Shown one piece after another: positions 33,341 to 42,763 of a stretch of 64,000 nt of DNA. The notes beneath the pieces are model-generated. The model made no database searches. It was not told the origin of the DNA and saw nothing but the letters and a program-made list of their open reading frames with translations. The stretch comes from Micrococcales bacterium 72-143 (GTDB lineage: Bacteria > Actinomycetota > Actinomycetes > Actinomycetales > Microbacteriaceae), in assembly GCA_001898835.1 (NCBI GenBank), contig MKVM01000003.1, positions 496,001-560,000 on the forward strand, in the 5' to 3' direction. How positions within the stretch are numbered: position 1 is the first letter of the stretch; each line of letters opens with the position of its first letter. The position numbers and the translations under genes were made by a program.

Positions 33341-34512
33341 GGCGCGACCCCCGCGATGGCGGGCTTGAAGCCGGCGCGCACGTTCTCGCAGCATCCGGGC
33401 CGGCACACGTCGAACCACGGACCGTAGGGGGTGAGGGCGGGACGCTCGGCAGTGGGTGTGCCGTTCACACGCTCCAGCACGAGGTCGACGAGCCCCGCGA
33501 CGTACGCCGGATGCGTGCCGGGGGTGGGGGTCCGGATGGCGACCAGACCGTGCTCCTCGGCGGTCTCGGTGGCCTCCGTGTCGAGGTCCCAGAGCACCTC
33601 CATGTGGTCGGAGACGAAGCCGAGCGGCACGATCACGACCGCCCTCACGCCCTGCGCGGGCAGCCCCTCGATCACGTCGTTGACGTCCGGCTCGAGCCAC
33701 GGCTGGGTGGGCGGGCCGGAGCGGCTCTGGTAGACGAGCTCCCAGGCGACGTGCGAACCCACCTCGCGCATGACGACCTCGCCGACCGCCAGGTGCTGCG
33801 CGGCATAGGCGCCGCCCGGGCCGTAGTCGACGGTGCGGTCGCCGGAGCGCAGGGCGTCGTCGCTCGGGATGGAGTGGGTCGCGAACAGCACCCGGATCTC
33901 GTCGTCGGCGAAGCCGCGCTCCACGAGCTCGGCGAGAGCGCCCCGCACGCCCTCCACGAAGGGGGTGACGAATCCGGGGTGGTCAAAGAACTGCCGCACC
34001 TTGTCGATGCGCAGCTCGGCGCCGAGGCCCGTCTGCTCGAGCGCGATCGCGAAGTCCTCGCGGTACTGGCGGCAGCTGGAGAAGCTCGAGTAGGCGCTCG
34101 TGGCGAGCCCGATGAGGGTGCGGAAGCCGCGATCGTGCGCCTCCTGCAGCGCCTCGGCGAGGTAGGGGCTCCAGTTGCGGTTGCCCCAGATCACCGGCAG
34201 CCCGATGCCCCGCGAGGCGAGCTCCGCCTCGAGCGCCGCCTTGAGCTCGCGGTTCTGCTGGTTGATGGGGCTCACCCCGCCGAAGTGGCGGTAGTGGTGC
34301 GCCACCTCCTCGAGACGCTCGTCGGGGATGCCGCGCCCGCGGGTGACGTTGCGCAGGAACGGGATGACGTCGTCCTGCCCCTCGGGGCCGCCGAACCCGG
34401 CGAGCACGATGGCGTCGTAGCCGACCGGCGTCTCGACGTGCTCGGGGCCGCTCTCGGCGGCCGGACTCGCCGCCGGGACGAGGCCGGGGGCCACCCCGTT
34501 GGTGATGGTCAC
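33337..34512 (-). CDS. cpfC: coproporphyrin III ferrochelatase
   Basis: A 391-residue ferrochelatase (also called HemH). Together with chdC and cgoX in the same locus it should insert iron into coproporphyrin III. NRNWSPYLAEAL, the metal-binding histidine in FATHSIPSDD, and the glutamate in VYQSRSGPPTQPWLEPD are visible. C147 (FSSCRQ) and the C-terminal C370, C374, C375 (CRPGCC) match the cysteine set used for a [2Fe-2S] cluster in actinobacterial ferrochelatases, although the spacing of the last two is unusual. The first 30 residues are a low-complexity tail. GTG start overlaps the chdC stop. Confidence 0.95.
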   Translation of the reverse strand: MTITNGVAPGLVPAASPAAESGPEHVETPVGYDAIVLAGFGGPEGQDDVIPFLRNVTRGRGIPDERLEEVAHHYRHFGGVSPINQQNRELKAALEAELASRGIGLPVIWGNRNWSPYLAEALQEAHDRGFRTLIGLATSAYSSFSSCRQYREDFAIALEQTGLGAELRIDKVRQFFDHPGFVTPFVEGVRGALAELVERGFADDEIRVLFATHSIPSDDALRSGDRTVDYGPGGAYAAQHLAVGEVVMREVGSHVAWELVYQSRSGPPTQPWLEPDVNDVIEGLPAQGVRAVVIVPLGFVSDHMEVLWDLDTEATETAEEHGLVAIRTPTPGTHPAYVAGLVDLVLERVNGTPTAERPALTPYGPWFDVCRPGCCENVRAGFKPAIAGVAP

Positions 34513-35174
34513 GCCAGCACCTCCGCCACCTCGTCGACGCCGATGCGCCGCCCGGTGAAGAAGGGCACCTCCTCGCGGATGTGCAGCCGCGCCTCCGTCT
34601 TGCGGAGATGCCGCATGAGGTCCACGAGCTCGGTCACCTCGTCGGCCTCGAGCGCGAGGATCCACTCGTAGTCGCCGAGCGCGAAGTTCGCGACCGTGTT
34701 CGCCTGCACCGACGGATACTCGGAGCCCTTGCGGCCGTGGTCGGCGAGCATGCCGCGGCGGTCCTCCTCCGGCAGCAGGTACCAGTCGTAGCTGCGCACG
34801 AAGGGGTAGACGGTGACCCAGCCCTTCGGCGGGAGGCCGCGCAGGAAGCTCGGGGCGTGGGCGCGGCTGAACTCCGCCTCGCGGTGCACGCCGAGCGCGT
34901 TCCAGGTGGGCAGCAGCGCCGCGATCGCGGGCACCCGGCGCAGCACCCGCAGCGCGGACTGCAGCGCCTCCGCGGTCTCGCCGGTCAGCCACACCATGAG
35001 GTCGGCGTCCGCGCGCAGGCCCGACACGTCGTAGAGGCCGCGCACCACCACACCCCCGGCCTCGACGGACGCCACGGCGTCCGCGAGACCCGTGGTGTCG
35101 ACGGGGCCGCGGGCGGCGAGGTCACGACGCCAGACGGCCCACAGGGTGAATCCGGACGGGTTCTCGGGGGTCAC
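34509..35174 (-). CDS. chdC: coproheme decarboxylase (HemQ)
   Basis: A 221-residue enzyme that oxidatively decarboxylates coproheme III to heme b with hydrogen peroxide, the last step of the coproporphyrin-dependent pathway. The proximal histidine H146 lies in ADHGRKGSEYP, and the catalytic tyrosine Y123 in TVYPFVRSYDWYLLP. It is the first gene of the chdC-cpfC-hemC-hemD-hemB-hemL run, in which every junction overlaps. GTG start at 35174, 46 bp after the DUF3618-like gene. Confidence 0.96.
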   Translation of the reverse strand: MTPENPSGFTLWAVWRRDLAARGPVDTTGLADAVASVEAGGVVVRGLYDVSGLRADADLMVWLTGETAEALQSALRVLRRVPAIAALLPTWNALGVHREAEFSRAHAPSFLRGLPPKGWVTVYPFVRSYDWYLLPEEDRRGMLADHGRKGSEYPSVQANTVANFALGDYEWILALEADEVTELVDLMRHLRKTEARLHIREEVPFFTGRRIGVDEVAEVLA

Positions 35175-35220
35175 CCGACCATCCTCCCCCTATCGCGCGG
35201 CAGCCGCGAATCGGCGCCGT

Positions 35221-35460
35221 TCAGTCGTCGTCGCCGCCGAAGATCGCCCAGGCGACGAGGCCCACGACGATCACGCCGACGGCGGCCGCGCCGACGATCC
35301 ACGGCACCGGGTTCTTCTCGTAGGCGACCTTCGCCTTGTCGACGAGCTCGCCCGTGCGCTTGGGCACGTTGAACTTGTCCTCGATCTCGTCGAGGGTGTC
35401 GCCGAGCTGACGGCGGGCCTTGGTGGCCGCGGCCTTCGCCTGGGCGGTGGCGTCATTCAT
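35221..35460 (-). CDS. small DUF3618-like membrane protein
   Basis: A 79-residue protein. An amphipathic, lysine/alanine-rich helix (1-50, including KARRQLGDTLDEIEDKFNVP) precedes one transmembrane helix (about 53-73) and an acidic end GGDDD. It fits the DUF3618 pattern seen next to phage-holin-like genes in actinobacteria. The ATG at 35460 lies inside the end of the upstream gene (8-bp overlap). Probable envelope-associated helper, role unknown. Confidence 0.78.
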   Translation of the reverse strand: MNDATAQAKAAATKARRQLGDTLDEIEDKFNVPKRTGELVDKAKVAYEKNPVPWIVGAAAVGVIVVGLVAWAIFGGDDD

Positions 35461-35878
35461 CGGTACCTCGTCTCCCCTCGCCCTTGATGGCGAGGACGTC
35501 CTTCTGGATGGATGCGATGGATTCGGTGGGGATCGGCGGGATGCCGCGCTTGAGGATGCGATAGCCGACGAGGCCGAGGATCACGGCCACGATCAGCAGC
35601 ACGCCGGCGACGACGAGCGCCGCCGCCCACGCGGGCATCAGGGCGCTCAGCCCGATGATGGCGAGCGTCAGCAGCACCCCGATGAAGAACAGCAGCGTCA
35701 CGACGGCGCCGAGCAGCAACCCCGCGCCCGTGCCGAGGGCCTTCAGCTTCTCGACGAGCTCCGTCTTGACGAGCTCGATCTCGCGGTGCACGAGCTCCTG
35801 CACCTGCTCGGGCAGGCTCGTGAGCAGTTCGACGAGCGATCGCCTGCGCGGCTGCCGCTCGGCGGCGGGGTCGGTCAT
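35453..35878 (-). CDS. phage-holin-superfamily-III-like membrane protein
   Basis: A 141-residue protein of the Actinobacteriophage_holin-like/DUF1469 group. A basic amphipathic region LVHREIELVKTELVEKLKAL (about 29-48) is followed by two transmembrane helices (about 50-78 and 82-107) and a charged tail. Despite the family name these are chromosomal membrane proteins of unknown function. It overlaps the DUF3618-like gene by 8 bp and follows the YtxH-like gene by 10 bp, forming a three-gene unit. Confidence 0.82.
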   Translation of the reverse strand: MTDPAAERQPRRRSLVELLTSLPEQVQELVHREIELVKTELVEKLKALGTGAGLLLGAVVTLLFFIGVLLTLAIIGLSALMPAWAAALVVAGVLLIVAVILGLVGYRILKRGIPPIPTESIASIQKDVLAIKGEGRRGTDE

Positions 35879-35888
35879 CGCCTCCCCC

Positions 35889-36227
35889 TCAGGAGCCGGA
35901 GCCGGTCGCCGGCTTCTTCGTGCTGCTCGGCTTCCGCGTGCCGGTGCTCTTCGCGGCGCTCGAGCGCGCGGCGGGCTTCTTCGCGGTCGTACCGCGACCC
36001 GAGACCTGGGCGACGACCTTCTTGGCGCCGTCGGCCACGAACTCGGCGACGTCCGGCGCCTTGTCCTTCACGAACTCCTGCACGTCGTCGACGCGCTTCT
36101 GCACGACCGGCGCGTTCCAGAGGTTCGAGGCGGCCGCCTTGATCTGCTCGTAGCGCTCGCGACCGGCGCGCGTTCCGAGCACGTACCCCACGCCGAGTCC
36201 GGCGAGGAAGAGGATCTTGCCTTTCAT
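35889..36227 (-). CDS. YtxH-like small membrane protein
   Basis: A 112-residue protein. The N-terminal hydrophobic KGKILFLAGLGVGYVLGTRAG segment (short motif GVGYVLGTRAGRERYE) is typical of YtxH-type proteins, followed by a helix and a K/S/T/P-rich C-terminus. The ATG at 36227 has GGAG upstream; a GTG/ATG nine codons earlier is less likely. First gene of the three-gene envelope unit that interrupts the heme locus. Role unknown. Confidence 0.78.
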   Translation of the reverse strand: MKGKILFLAGLGVGYVLGTRAGRERYEQIKAAASNLWNAPVVQKRVDDVQEFVKDKAPDVAEFVADGAKKVVAQVSGRGTTAKKPAARSSAAKSTGTRKPSSTKKPATGSGS

Positions 36228-36283
36228 GGGAGCTCCGTTCTCCGCGACCCGCATGCGCGGTGGGTGGTTGGGCTGCGTCCAGC

Positions 36284-37555
36284 CTAGTCCGGCTGCTCCT
36301 CGCCGCCCGAGGGGATTGCGCTCGCGACACCGAGCGCGTATGGGATGACGGACGCGAGCCCGGTTCCCGACTCAGCCTCGCCCACCCTGCGCATTCCGTC
36401 AATGGCATGTTCGGCATCCGCGCGCCGGCCGACGCGCTCCCAGCGCACCACCGCGCCGTCGACCGGGGCAGGCAGGCTCCGGCCGAGGAGGGTCTGCGCG
36501 TCCCGATGGGCGAGGTCCGGCGTGACATCGACGTCCGCGTCGTAGGAGAGGCGGATGAGGTGGAGCGGGGTCGAGGCGGCGAGCCACTCCCATTTCGCCG
36601 TGAGGTGGGTGAGTGCCCGCGCGGTCACCTCCGGCGCGCCGGGCGCGACGAGCACCCCCGTGCCCCGCGGCGCATCCGCGAGCTCGGGGGTGTCGACGGC
36701 GATCGTGGCGACGGTCGTGCGGGTGCGCGGCGCGTCCACCTCGAGGGGGGCCGCGAGCACGACCTCGCCGGGGATGCGCTCCCCGCCGGAGATCGTGACC
36801 CCCCGCTCGTCGGCGGAGATCACCTCCGCGCCCGTGCGCACCTCGACGCCGAAGCGCTCGAGATCCGCGGCGAGTGCCGCGACCATGCGGTGGAGGCCGC
36901 CCCGCAGTGAGGCGACGAGGGCGCCCGCCGGGGCCGCCTCGCGGCGCGAGCGCACCGCGGCGGCGAGACTGCCCTGCCGCAGGAGCGCCGTGCGCAGGCC
37001 GGGCGCGACGCGGTCCACCTCGAGCTCGTCGGGCGTGACCGAGTGCACGCCACGCACGACGGGGGCGACGAGGCCGTCCCGCACCGCGGCCCCCATCCGG
37101 CGTCGCACGAGCTCGCCGACGGTCTCCGCCTTCGACGCCACGAGCCCCGGGAGGAGATTGTCGAGCTGGGCGCGCAACGCGGCGCGCAGGCCGATCGCGT
37201 CGATGACGTCGCGTGCGAGCGGCACCCCCGGGATGCCGAGCAGGCTCGTCGCCGGCAACGGCACGGCGCTTCCGTCGGCCCGATGCAGCCACGCCGGGGC
37301 TGCGACGGGGCGCACGATGTCGTCGGCGAGCTTCAGTGCGCGCAGCAGCCGGGGGAGCTCCTCGCCGCGCACGGCATACGCCTCCGCGCCCGCGTCCAGC
37401 TCGATGCCCGCGACGGAATGCGAGGCGAGCTGACCGCCGAGGCGCGCGCTCCGCTCCACGAGCACGACATCACGGCCGGCGAGCACGAGAGCCCGCGCCG
37501 CGACGAGGCCGGCGACCCCGCCGCCCACGACGACGACGCGATCAGAGTCGCGCAT
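36284..37555 (-). CDS. cgoX: coproporphyrinogen III oxidase (HemY type)
   Basis: A 423-residue FAD enzyme oxidising coproporphyrinogen III to coproporphyrin III. The FAD-binding [17 protein letters not shown] (7-23) and the following [13 protein letters not shown] are clear. [17 protein letters not shown] (about 55-71) and [19 protein letters not shown] are the HemY-type landmarks. The ATG at 37555 lies 14 bp upstream of the hemE stop, so the genes overlap. Because the locus also encodes ChdC and CpfC, I assign the coproporphyrinogen rather than the protoporphyrinogen substrate. Confidence 0.93.
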   Translation of the reverse strand: MRDSDRVVVVGGGVAGLVAARALVLAGRDVVLVERSARLGGQLASHSVAGIELDAGAEAYAVRGEELPRLLRALKLADDIVRPVAAPAWLHRADGSAVPLPATSLLGIPGVPLARDVIDAIGLRAALRAQLDNLLPGLVASKAETVGELVRRRMGAAVRDGLVAPVVRGVHSVTPDELEVDRVAPGLRTALLRQGSLAAAVRSRREAAPAGALVASLRGGLHRMVAALAADLERFGVEVRTGAEVISADERGVTISGGERIPGEVVLAAPLEVDAPRTRTTVATIAVDTPELADAPRGTGVLVAPGAPEVTARALTHLTAKWEWLAASTPLHLIRLSYDADVDVTPDLAHRDAQTLLGRSLPAPVDGAVVRWERVGRRADAEHAIDGMRRVGEAESGTGLASVIPYALGVASAIPSGGEEQPD

Positions 37556-38597
37556 GCACGAGCTCCACGATGCGGGTGAGCACCTCGGGGTCCGTCTCGG
37601 GCGGCACGCCGTGACCGAGATTCGCGACATGAGCCGGGGCCGCGAGACCCCGGTCGAGCACGTCCTCGACGTGCGCCTGCAGCACAGGCCACGGCGCCGC
37701 CAGCAGGGCGGGGTCGATGTTGCCCTGCAGCGGGACGCCGCCGCCGAGCCGCGCACTCGCCTCGTCGAGGGGGAGCCGCCAGTCGATGCCCACCGCATCC
37801 GCCCCGATGCCGGGCAGCAGGTCGAGCACCTCGCCGCTGCCGACGCCGAAGTGCAGCCTCGGCACCTCGAGCCCGCGCAGCGCGTCGAACGCCCGCTTCG
37901 AATGCGGAGCGACCCGGCGCTGGTAGTCGCGTCGGGAGAGCGAGCCGATCCACGAGTCGAAGAGCTGCGCGGCGCTCGCGCCCGCCTCGACCTGGGCGCG
38001 CAGGAAGGCGCCGGTGACGTCGGCGCACCAGTTGAGCAGCGCGGCCCACGCGTGCGGGTCGGCGTACATGAGCGAGCGCGCCCGCAGCTGGTCCTTCGAC
38101 GGACCGCCCTCGACGAGGTAGGAGGCGAGCGTGAAGGGTGCCCCGCCGAAGGCGATGAGCGGGGTGCCGCCGAGCTCGGCGACGGTCAGCCGCACGGCCT
38201 CCGCGATCGGCGCCAGCGCATCCGGGTCGATCGGACGAAGCGCGAGCACGTCGGCGGCCGTGCGGATCGGGGAGTCGAGCACCGGCCCGCGGCCGGGCAC
38301 GATCCGCACGTCGACGCCCGCGAGCAGCACCGGCACGACGATGTCGCTGAACAGGATCGCCGCGTCCACCCCGTGCCTGCGCACCGGCTGGAGGGTGATC
38401 TCGGCCGCGAGCTCGGGCGTGAGGCAGGCGTCGAGCATGTCGACGCCCGCGCGCGAGGCCCGGTACTCGGGCAGCGAGCGCCCGGCCTGCCGCATGAACC
38501 ACACGGGCGTGCGCTCCGGACGCTCGCCGCGCACCGCGCGGATGAAGCCGGATGCCGCGGTGCGGCCGTCGGTCAGGGGGTGTGACGGGGGAAGCAC
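37542..38597 (-). CDS. hemE: uroporphyrinogen decarboxylase
   Basis: A 351-residue enzyme making coproporphyrinogen III from uroporphyrinogen III. The N-terminal [16 protein letters not shown] (about 31-46) with the catalytic arginines, the [14 protein letters not shown] region and the [11 protein letters not shown] motif near the C-terminus are conserved. A GTG at 38597 is the likely start, with a GGGGAG sequence directly upstream. It is divergent from hemA with only 53 bp between them, so their promoters overlap and the two are probably regulated together. Confidence 0.96.
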   Translation of the reverse strand: MLPPSHPLTDGRTAASGFIRAVRGERPERTPVWFMRQAGRSLPEYRASRAGVDMLDACLTPELAAEITLQPVRRHGVDAAILFSDIVVPVLLAGVDVRIVPGRGPVLDSPIRTAADVLALRPIDPDALAPIAEAVRLTVAELGGTPLIAFGGAPFTLASYLVEGGPSKDQLRARSLMYADPHAWAALLNWCADVTGAFLRAQVEAGASAAQLFDSWIGSLSRRDYQRRVAPHSKRAFDALRGLEVPRLHFGVGSGEVLDLLPGIGADAVGIDWRLPLDEASARLGGGVPLQGNIDPALLAAPWPVLQAHVEDVLDRGLAAPAHVANLGHGVPPETDPEVLTRIVELVHARL

Positions 38598-38638
38598 CTC
38601 CCCATCCTCCCATCGGGCCGCGTCGCGGCATGCCCGGA

Positions 38639-38650
38639 TACCATGGGCGC
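38639..38650 (+). promoter_or_regulatory. -10 box, leaderless start of hemA
   Basis: TACCAT (38639-38644), six bases, GTG at 38651, within the 53-bp hemE/hemA spacer. Confidence 0.65.
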
Positions 38651-39886
38651 GTGCTGTTCTGTCTGACGGCGAACCACGGCAACGCCGGCTTCGACCTCCT
38701 CGACCGGGTGTCCCGCATCCCGGCCGCCGAGGCGTCGCGCCGGCTCGCCGGGCACGAGTTCGTGCGCGGGGTCGTGGTGCTGTCGACCTGCAACCGCTTC
38801 GAGGCCTACCTCGACCTGGACGACCCGCTCGCCGCGCCGGATGCCGTGGCCGCCGAGGCTGTCGCCGCCGCGCTCGCCGTCGACGCCCCCGCCGACGCCG
38901 AGCAGCTGCGGGCCAACGCCGACACCCACCTGGGCGAGAGCGCCGTCAGGCACCTGTTCGCGGTCGCGGCGGGGCTCGAGTCGATGGTCGTCGGCGAGGA
39001 GGAGATCGCGGGCCAGGTGCAGCGCGCCGCGCAGGACGCCCGGCGCGAGGGCACGATGACCGGCGAGCTCGACCGCCTCTTCCAGCAGGCGGCGCGCACC
39101 TCGCGCGCGGTCCGCGGCGTCGCGGACCAGAGCCGCGCGGATCGCGGCGTCGCCCGGCTCGCGCTCGACCTGGCCTCGTCGCGCGTCGCCGACTGGTCCC
39201 GCGTGCGGGTGCTGCTCGTCGGCACCGGGCGCTACGCCGCCACGACGATCGCCTCGCTCCGGGGCCGTGGCGCGGAGCAGCTGAGCGTCTACTCGGCCAC
39301 CGGACGCGCGGCGGTGTTCGCCGCGAAGTACGGCGTGCGCGCCGAAGCGGACCTCGCAGCGGCCCTCGCCGAGGCGGACGTCGTGGTGACGTGCACGACG
39401 CGCTACACCGTGACCGTCGAGCACATCCCCGCGGGGAGGCGCCTGCTGGTCGTCGACCTGGGCCTGCCGCGCAACGTGGACCCCGCGGTCGGCGCACTCC
39501 CCGGGGTCGAGCTCATCGACCTGGAGCTGCTGGCGTTGCACGCCCCGCTGCCCGAGCTCGCCGGCTCGGCGCACGCCGTGGTGGGCGACGCGGCCGCCGT
39601 GTTCGCGGCGGATGCGGCGGCGGCGCCCGCGATCGTGGCCCTGCGCCGCCACGTCGACGCCCTCCTCGAGGCGGAGATCGCCCGCGCGCGGGGACGCGGC
39701 GACGACGGGACCGTGGAGGCGGCGCTGCGGCACTTCGCCGGGGTGCTCATGCACGGGCCGTCGGAGCGTGCCCGCTCGCTGGCGGCGGCGGGCCGGCTCG
39801 ACGACTTCGTCGCGGGCCTGGAGGCCGTGCACGGCGCGACGCCTGCCCCGGAGGCGGAATCGGCCGGCGAGGCGTCCACCGCCTGA
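38651..39886 (+). CDS. hemA: glutamyl-tRNA reductase
   Basis: A 411-residue NADPH enzyme that reduces glutamyl-tRNA to glutamate-1-semialdehyde, the regulated entry step of heme synthesis. The catalytic cysteine is C47 in [12 protein letters not shown], and [15 protein letters not shown] (about 116-130) follows. The NADPH motif is [12 protein letters not shown], and the C-terminal dimerisation domain is present. Start is GTG, giving the usual short N-terminus VLFCLTANH; the leader-free transcript starts there. Strong hairpin terminator downstream. Confidence 0.96.
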   Translation: MLFCLTANHGNAGFDLLDRVSRIPAAEASRRLAGHEFVRGVVVLSTCNRFEAYLDLDDPLAAPDAVAAEAVAAALAVDAPADAEQLRANADTHLGESAVRHLFAVAAGLESMVVGEEEIAGQVQRAAQDARREGTMTGELDRLFQQAARTSRAVRGVADQSRADRGVARLALDLASSRVADWSRVRVLLVGTGRYAATTIASLRGRGAEQLSVYSATGRAAVFAAKYGVRAEADLAAALAEADVVVTCTTRYTVTVEHIPAGRRLLVVDLGLPRNVDPAVGALPGVELIDLELLALHAPLPELAGSAHAVVGDAAAVFAADAAAAPAIVALRRHVDALLEAEIARARGRGDDGTVEAALRHFAGVLMHGPSERARSLAAAGRLDDFVAGLEAVHGATPAPEAESAGEASTA

Positions 39887-39908
39887 GGCGTTCGCCGCGG
39901 GGTCGTGA

Positions 39909-39945
39909 CCGGATCCCGTCCGCCCCTGCAGCGGACGGGATCCGG
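39909..39945. terminator. bidirectional stem-loop between hemA and the surface-protein gene
   Basis: CCGGATCCCGTCCGC (39909-39923) and its exact complement (39931-39945) form a perfect 15-bp stem with a 7-nt loop. It lies between the convergent 3' ends and should terminate both transcripts. Confidence 0.85.
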
Positions 39946-39949
39946 GTTC

Positions 39950-42469
39950 TCACTCCGCTCGGCGCTGCCGGGTGCGGCCGGTCGCGAGGATCGCCGCGCC
40001 GGCGGCCAGGAGCATGGCGGCGAAGGCCACGAGGTACCCGCCGTCGAAGCCGGTGAGGGCGAGCGTCTCGAGGTCGCCGCAGACCGCGGCGCCCGTGACG
40101 ACGACCCGCCAGGCGGTGGGACCGTCGAGCCCGTCGGAGGCGTTCTTCGTGGTGACGGTCACGTCGTAGCTGCCGGCGGAGAGCCGGACCGTGGAGCTCG
40201 TCGCGGGGACGCCGTCGATGAAGTAGTTCACGTCGTCGAAGAACGAGACGCCGTCCACGAGGCCGAGCGTCAGCACTCCGCGACCGTCGCTCGTGCACTG
40301 CTGCGCGAGCTGGGCGTTGGTCGGGAAGAGCCCGAGCGTCGGCGGCTCGCACGTGCGGTCGGCGACCACGAAGGTCCACCGGGTGGGACCGTCGAGGCCA
40401 TCCGTCTCGTGCTTCTTGCTCGCCGTCACGGTGTGGGTGCCGGGCGCGAGCGTCATCGTGGCGGAGGCGGCGGGGGTACCGTCGACCGCGTAGTTCACGT
40501 CCTCGAAGAACGACACCCCGTCGACGAGGCCCAGCGTCAGCTGCCCGGTGTTGCCGGTCGCGGAGCAGGTCTCGACGAGGGTCGCCGCCGTCGGGAAGAA
40601 CCCGAGGGTGGGCGGCTCGCACGTGCTGCGATCGACCGCGGTGAAGGCGAGGGTCCAGCTGGTCTGCGCACCCGGCGCGAACGCGAGCTGCCCCTGCGGA
40701 TCGGCGAGCTCGGCCGTCACCTCGACCGTGGCGGGGGTGCTCACGGTGTAGGTACCCGCGGGCACCACGTCACCCGCGACGCGCGCCGTGGACCCCGCGG
40801 ATACGCGCCACACGACGCCCTCGATGCTGGGGAGCGTGTAGCTCGCGGTGCCGGGGGTGGAGCAGGTCTCCTGCACCGGCGTCACCGTGGGGGTCACGAG
40901 CGTGCAGGACGGCGTCCCGTAGCTGTAGCTCCAGCTGCGGCTCCACAGATGGCTCTGCGGGTCCTGCGTGCCGCCGGCGAGGGTCCAGGTCTCGTCGGCG
41001 ACCGCCGTGATCTCGACCGTGCTTCCCGCCTCGGCCGGGTAGGTGCCGGGCTCGGTGCGGACGCCCCCGACGTACCAGGTGACGTGCGGGGTGGTGCTCA
41101 GCGTGTACGAGCCCTCGGCGGAGCAGCTGGGGTCGCTCGTGTGCGGCTCGACCGTCAGCTGATTGCAGCCGAGCTTCGAGGTCGTGTAGGTGGGCTTGGG
41201 ACCCGTGAAGCCCATCTCGTGCAGGAAGTGCTCGTCGAACGGGTCGTCCGGCCCGAGCAGGTACGCGGTCGGGTCGAGCGTCGCGTCGTTGCCGTCGAAG
41301 GATGCGTAGATGTCTCCCTGCCCGCAGGTCACGGCTGCCTGGTACGCGTACTCGCCGGGCGTGGAGATCCGACCGAGCTTCTGCACCACGTCGAGCTTCT
41401 GGATCCAGGTGCTCGTGCCGAGGTACTTCCAGCTCGTCGCCGTCACCCAGAACGGCGCGCACAGCTCACCGGAGCTGCCGCGCGGGTTCGGCACCGTGAT
41501 GACGCCCGAGTTGGTCGCGGGGTCGTAGGTGTAGCTGACCGCCGAGGTTGCGATGCAGTCGGCCGGAGGAGCACAGCGCGGGTCGGATGCGGGGAGGACC
41601 CCGTCGAGCGTCCCCGCGAAGTTCGCGACGGTGCCGCCTCCCGCGAAGGTGTAGCCGGGGTCGGCGGTCGCGGTGACCGCGTAGTTGCCGGGGCCGGAGG
41701 CGCGGGTGAGGGTGCCCCAGCTCGCGTGTGCGATCGCGCCGAGGGCGACCGTGGCCGGAGCCGAGCAGCTCGCGGCCGTGAAGGTGAGCGCGGCGGTCGC
41801 CGGGGGGCACGCCGGGACGGTGAGGTACTTCTCGAGGTTCTCGTGCTTGGCGTCGTAGAGGGGCGGCCAGCCGATGTTGTCGACCGGCGGGCTGATGGTG
41901 CCGGGGAACGCCGTGAAGGTCGCGCTCATCGTCGCCTTGTCCTGCTGGACGGCCCAGCCGGGCCCGCAGACGTCGGCCGGGAGCAGACCCGGGTCGAGCG
42001 AGGTGAACCAGACGTTGGCGTCCTTGCTGGTGTTGTCGACGTCCTGCACCACGAGGCGCTGCGGACCGGAGTTCTGCCAGGAGGCGCCCTTGTTCGGGTC
42101 GAGCTTCTTGTAGACGTACAGGGCGACGCCGTAGCGCGTCGGGGAGGTCTGGGTGGTCCCCGTCGCAGAGCTCGTCGACCTCGACGAGGTGGCCGGCGGG
42201 GTGGTGCTGGCGCTCGGAGCCGGAGCGGGAGCGGAGTTCGGCGCGGGGGCGGGCGCGGAGCTCGGGGACGGAGCGGTCGACTGCTGGCTCGACGCGGGCG
42301 GGGTCGAGGGCGGTGCCGAGGGCTGGTTCGAGGATGCGCCGCCGTGCCTGCTCCCCCACCCCCCTCCGGGCCTGCCGTCCGAGGCGGCGGATGCGGGCGA
42401 GGTCGCGACGAGCGCGAGACCGAGGGCGAGCAGGACGGCGACAAGGGTCGCCAAAGACTTTCTGAGCAC
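39950..42469 (-). CDS. large LAxTG-anchored cell-surface protein
   Basis: An 839-residue secreted protein. A signal peptide is followed by cleavage after SPASA (about residue 28). Residues 30-115 are an S/P/A-rich stalk. An N-terminal domain begins with RYGVALYVYKKLDPNKG (about 117-133). Several cysteine-bearing beta-type domains follow, and two related repeats of about 90 residues each begin CEPPTLG (about 612 and 705) and share LTLGLVDGVSFF and DGLDGPT. The C-terminus has the sorting signal LALTG (803-807), a hydrophobic helix and a basic tail, so it is a sortase substrate of the actinobacterial LAxTG type. No sortase gene is in this window. GTG start with AAGGA about 10 bp upstream. Probable adhesin or wall-surface protein. 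Confidence 0.85.
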   Translation of the reverse strand: MLRKSLATLVAVLLALGLALVATSPASAASDGRPGGGWGSRHGGASSNQPSAPPSTPPASSQQSTAPSPSSAPAPAPNSAPAPAPSASTTPPATSSRSTSSATGTTQTSPTRYGVALYVYKKLDPNKGASWQNSGPQRLVVQDVDNTSKDANVWFTSLDPGLLPADVCGPGWAVQQDKATMSATFTAFPGTISPPVDNIGWPPLYDAKHENLEKYLTVPACPPATAALTFTAASCSAPATVALGAIAHASWGTLTRASGPGNYAVTATADPGYTFAGGGTVANFAGTLDGVLPASDPRCAPPADCIATSAVSYTYDPATNSGVITVPNPRGSSGELCAPFWVTATSWKYLGTSTWIQKLDVVQKLGRISTPGEYAYQAAVTCGQGDIYASFDGNDATLDPTAYLLGPDDPFDEHFLHEMGFTGPKPTYTTSKLGCNQLTVEPHTSDPSCSAEGSYTLSTTPHVTWYVGGVRTEPGTYPAEAGSTVEITAVADETWTLAGGTQDPQSHLWSRSWSYSYGTPSCTLVTPTVTPVQETCSTPGTASYTLPSIEGVVWRVSAGSTARVAGDVVPAGTYTVSTPATVEVTAELADPQGQLAFAPGAQTSWTLAFTAVDRSTCEPPTLGFFPTAATLVETCSATGNTGQLTLGLVDGVSFFEDVNYAVDGTPAASATMTLAPGTHTVTASKKHETDGLDGPTRWTFVVADRTCEPPTLGLFPTNAQLAQQCTSDGRGVLTLGLVDGVSFFDDVNYFIDGVPATSSTVRLSAGSYDVTVTTKNASDGLDGPTAWRVVVTGAAVCGDLETLALTGFDGGYLVAFAAMLLAAGAAILATGRTRQRRAE

Positions 42470-42494
42470 GGTTGAGCGTCCTTAGCAGGGGGGA

Positions 42495-42512
42495 CCCGCG
42501 CGCGAGCGCGGG
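42495..42512 (-). other. perfect hairpin in the leader of the surface-protein gene
   Basis: CCCGCGC-GCGA-GCGCGGG, 26 bp upstream of the GTG. It is in the probable 5' untranslated region and could affect translation or mark attenuation. Function unknown. Confidence 0.5.
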
Positions 42513-42763
42513 CACTTCGGACGCAGTCGGCGCTCCGGTGAGGGACCCGGGTGGGATGCGCCGATTGCGGTAATCGAGTTGGGGGCACAGCTGAGATATC
42601 GGGGGGATATCGGGTTTCGCGCTGACTCGATCTGCTGCAGGGGGGTGCAACCTCAAAGTCACGCGTTGCTCAACCTAAGCCCCCCCGGATGGGGGACGCA
42701 AGACCCCGCCTCCGATCTGTGGAGAAACGGGGGTAGAACCGGCGGTGGAGGGGCCGTGTCCGG
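42513..42763. other. longest spacer in the window, upstream region of the surface-protein gene
   Basis: No gene is evident. It holds two GATATC sites 11 bp apart in GATATCGGGGGGATATCGGG (42595-42614), one DNA turn, a possible operator. It also holds AGGTTG-type direct repeats on the minus strand near 42650-42680 and a run of C then G (about 42681-42695) that could form a stem after the preceding gene. Local composition is less G+C-rich than the flanking genes, consistent with a regulatory region. Confidence 0.4.

Noticed and set aside
35453..35878. Prophage remnant suggested by the holin-like protein
   Set aside because: No other phage genes, attachment site or composition change; this family is chromosomal in actinobacteria.
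39905..42475. An 856-codon open frame on the plus strand opposite the surface-protein gene
   Set aside because: It is the antisense shadow of a high-G+C gene; the minus frame has a signal peptide, repeats and a sorting signal, while this one is arginine- and glycine-rich low-complexity sequence.
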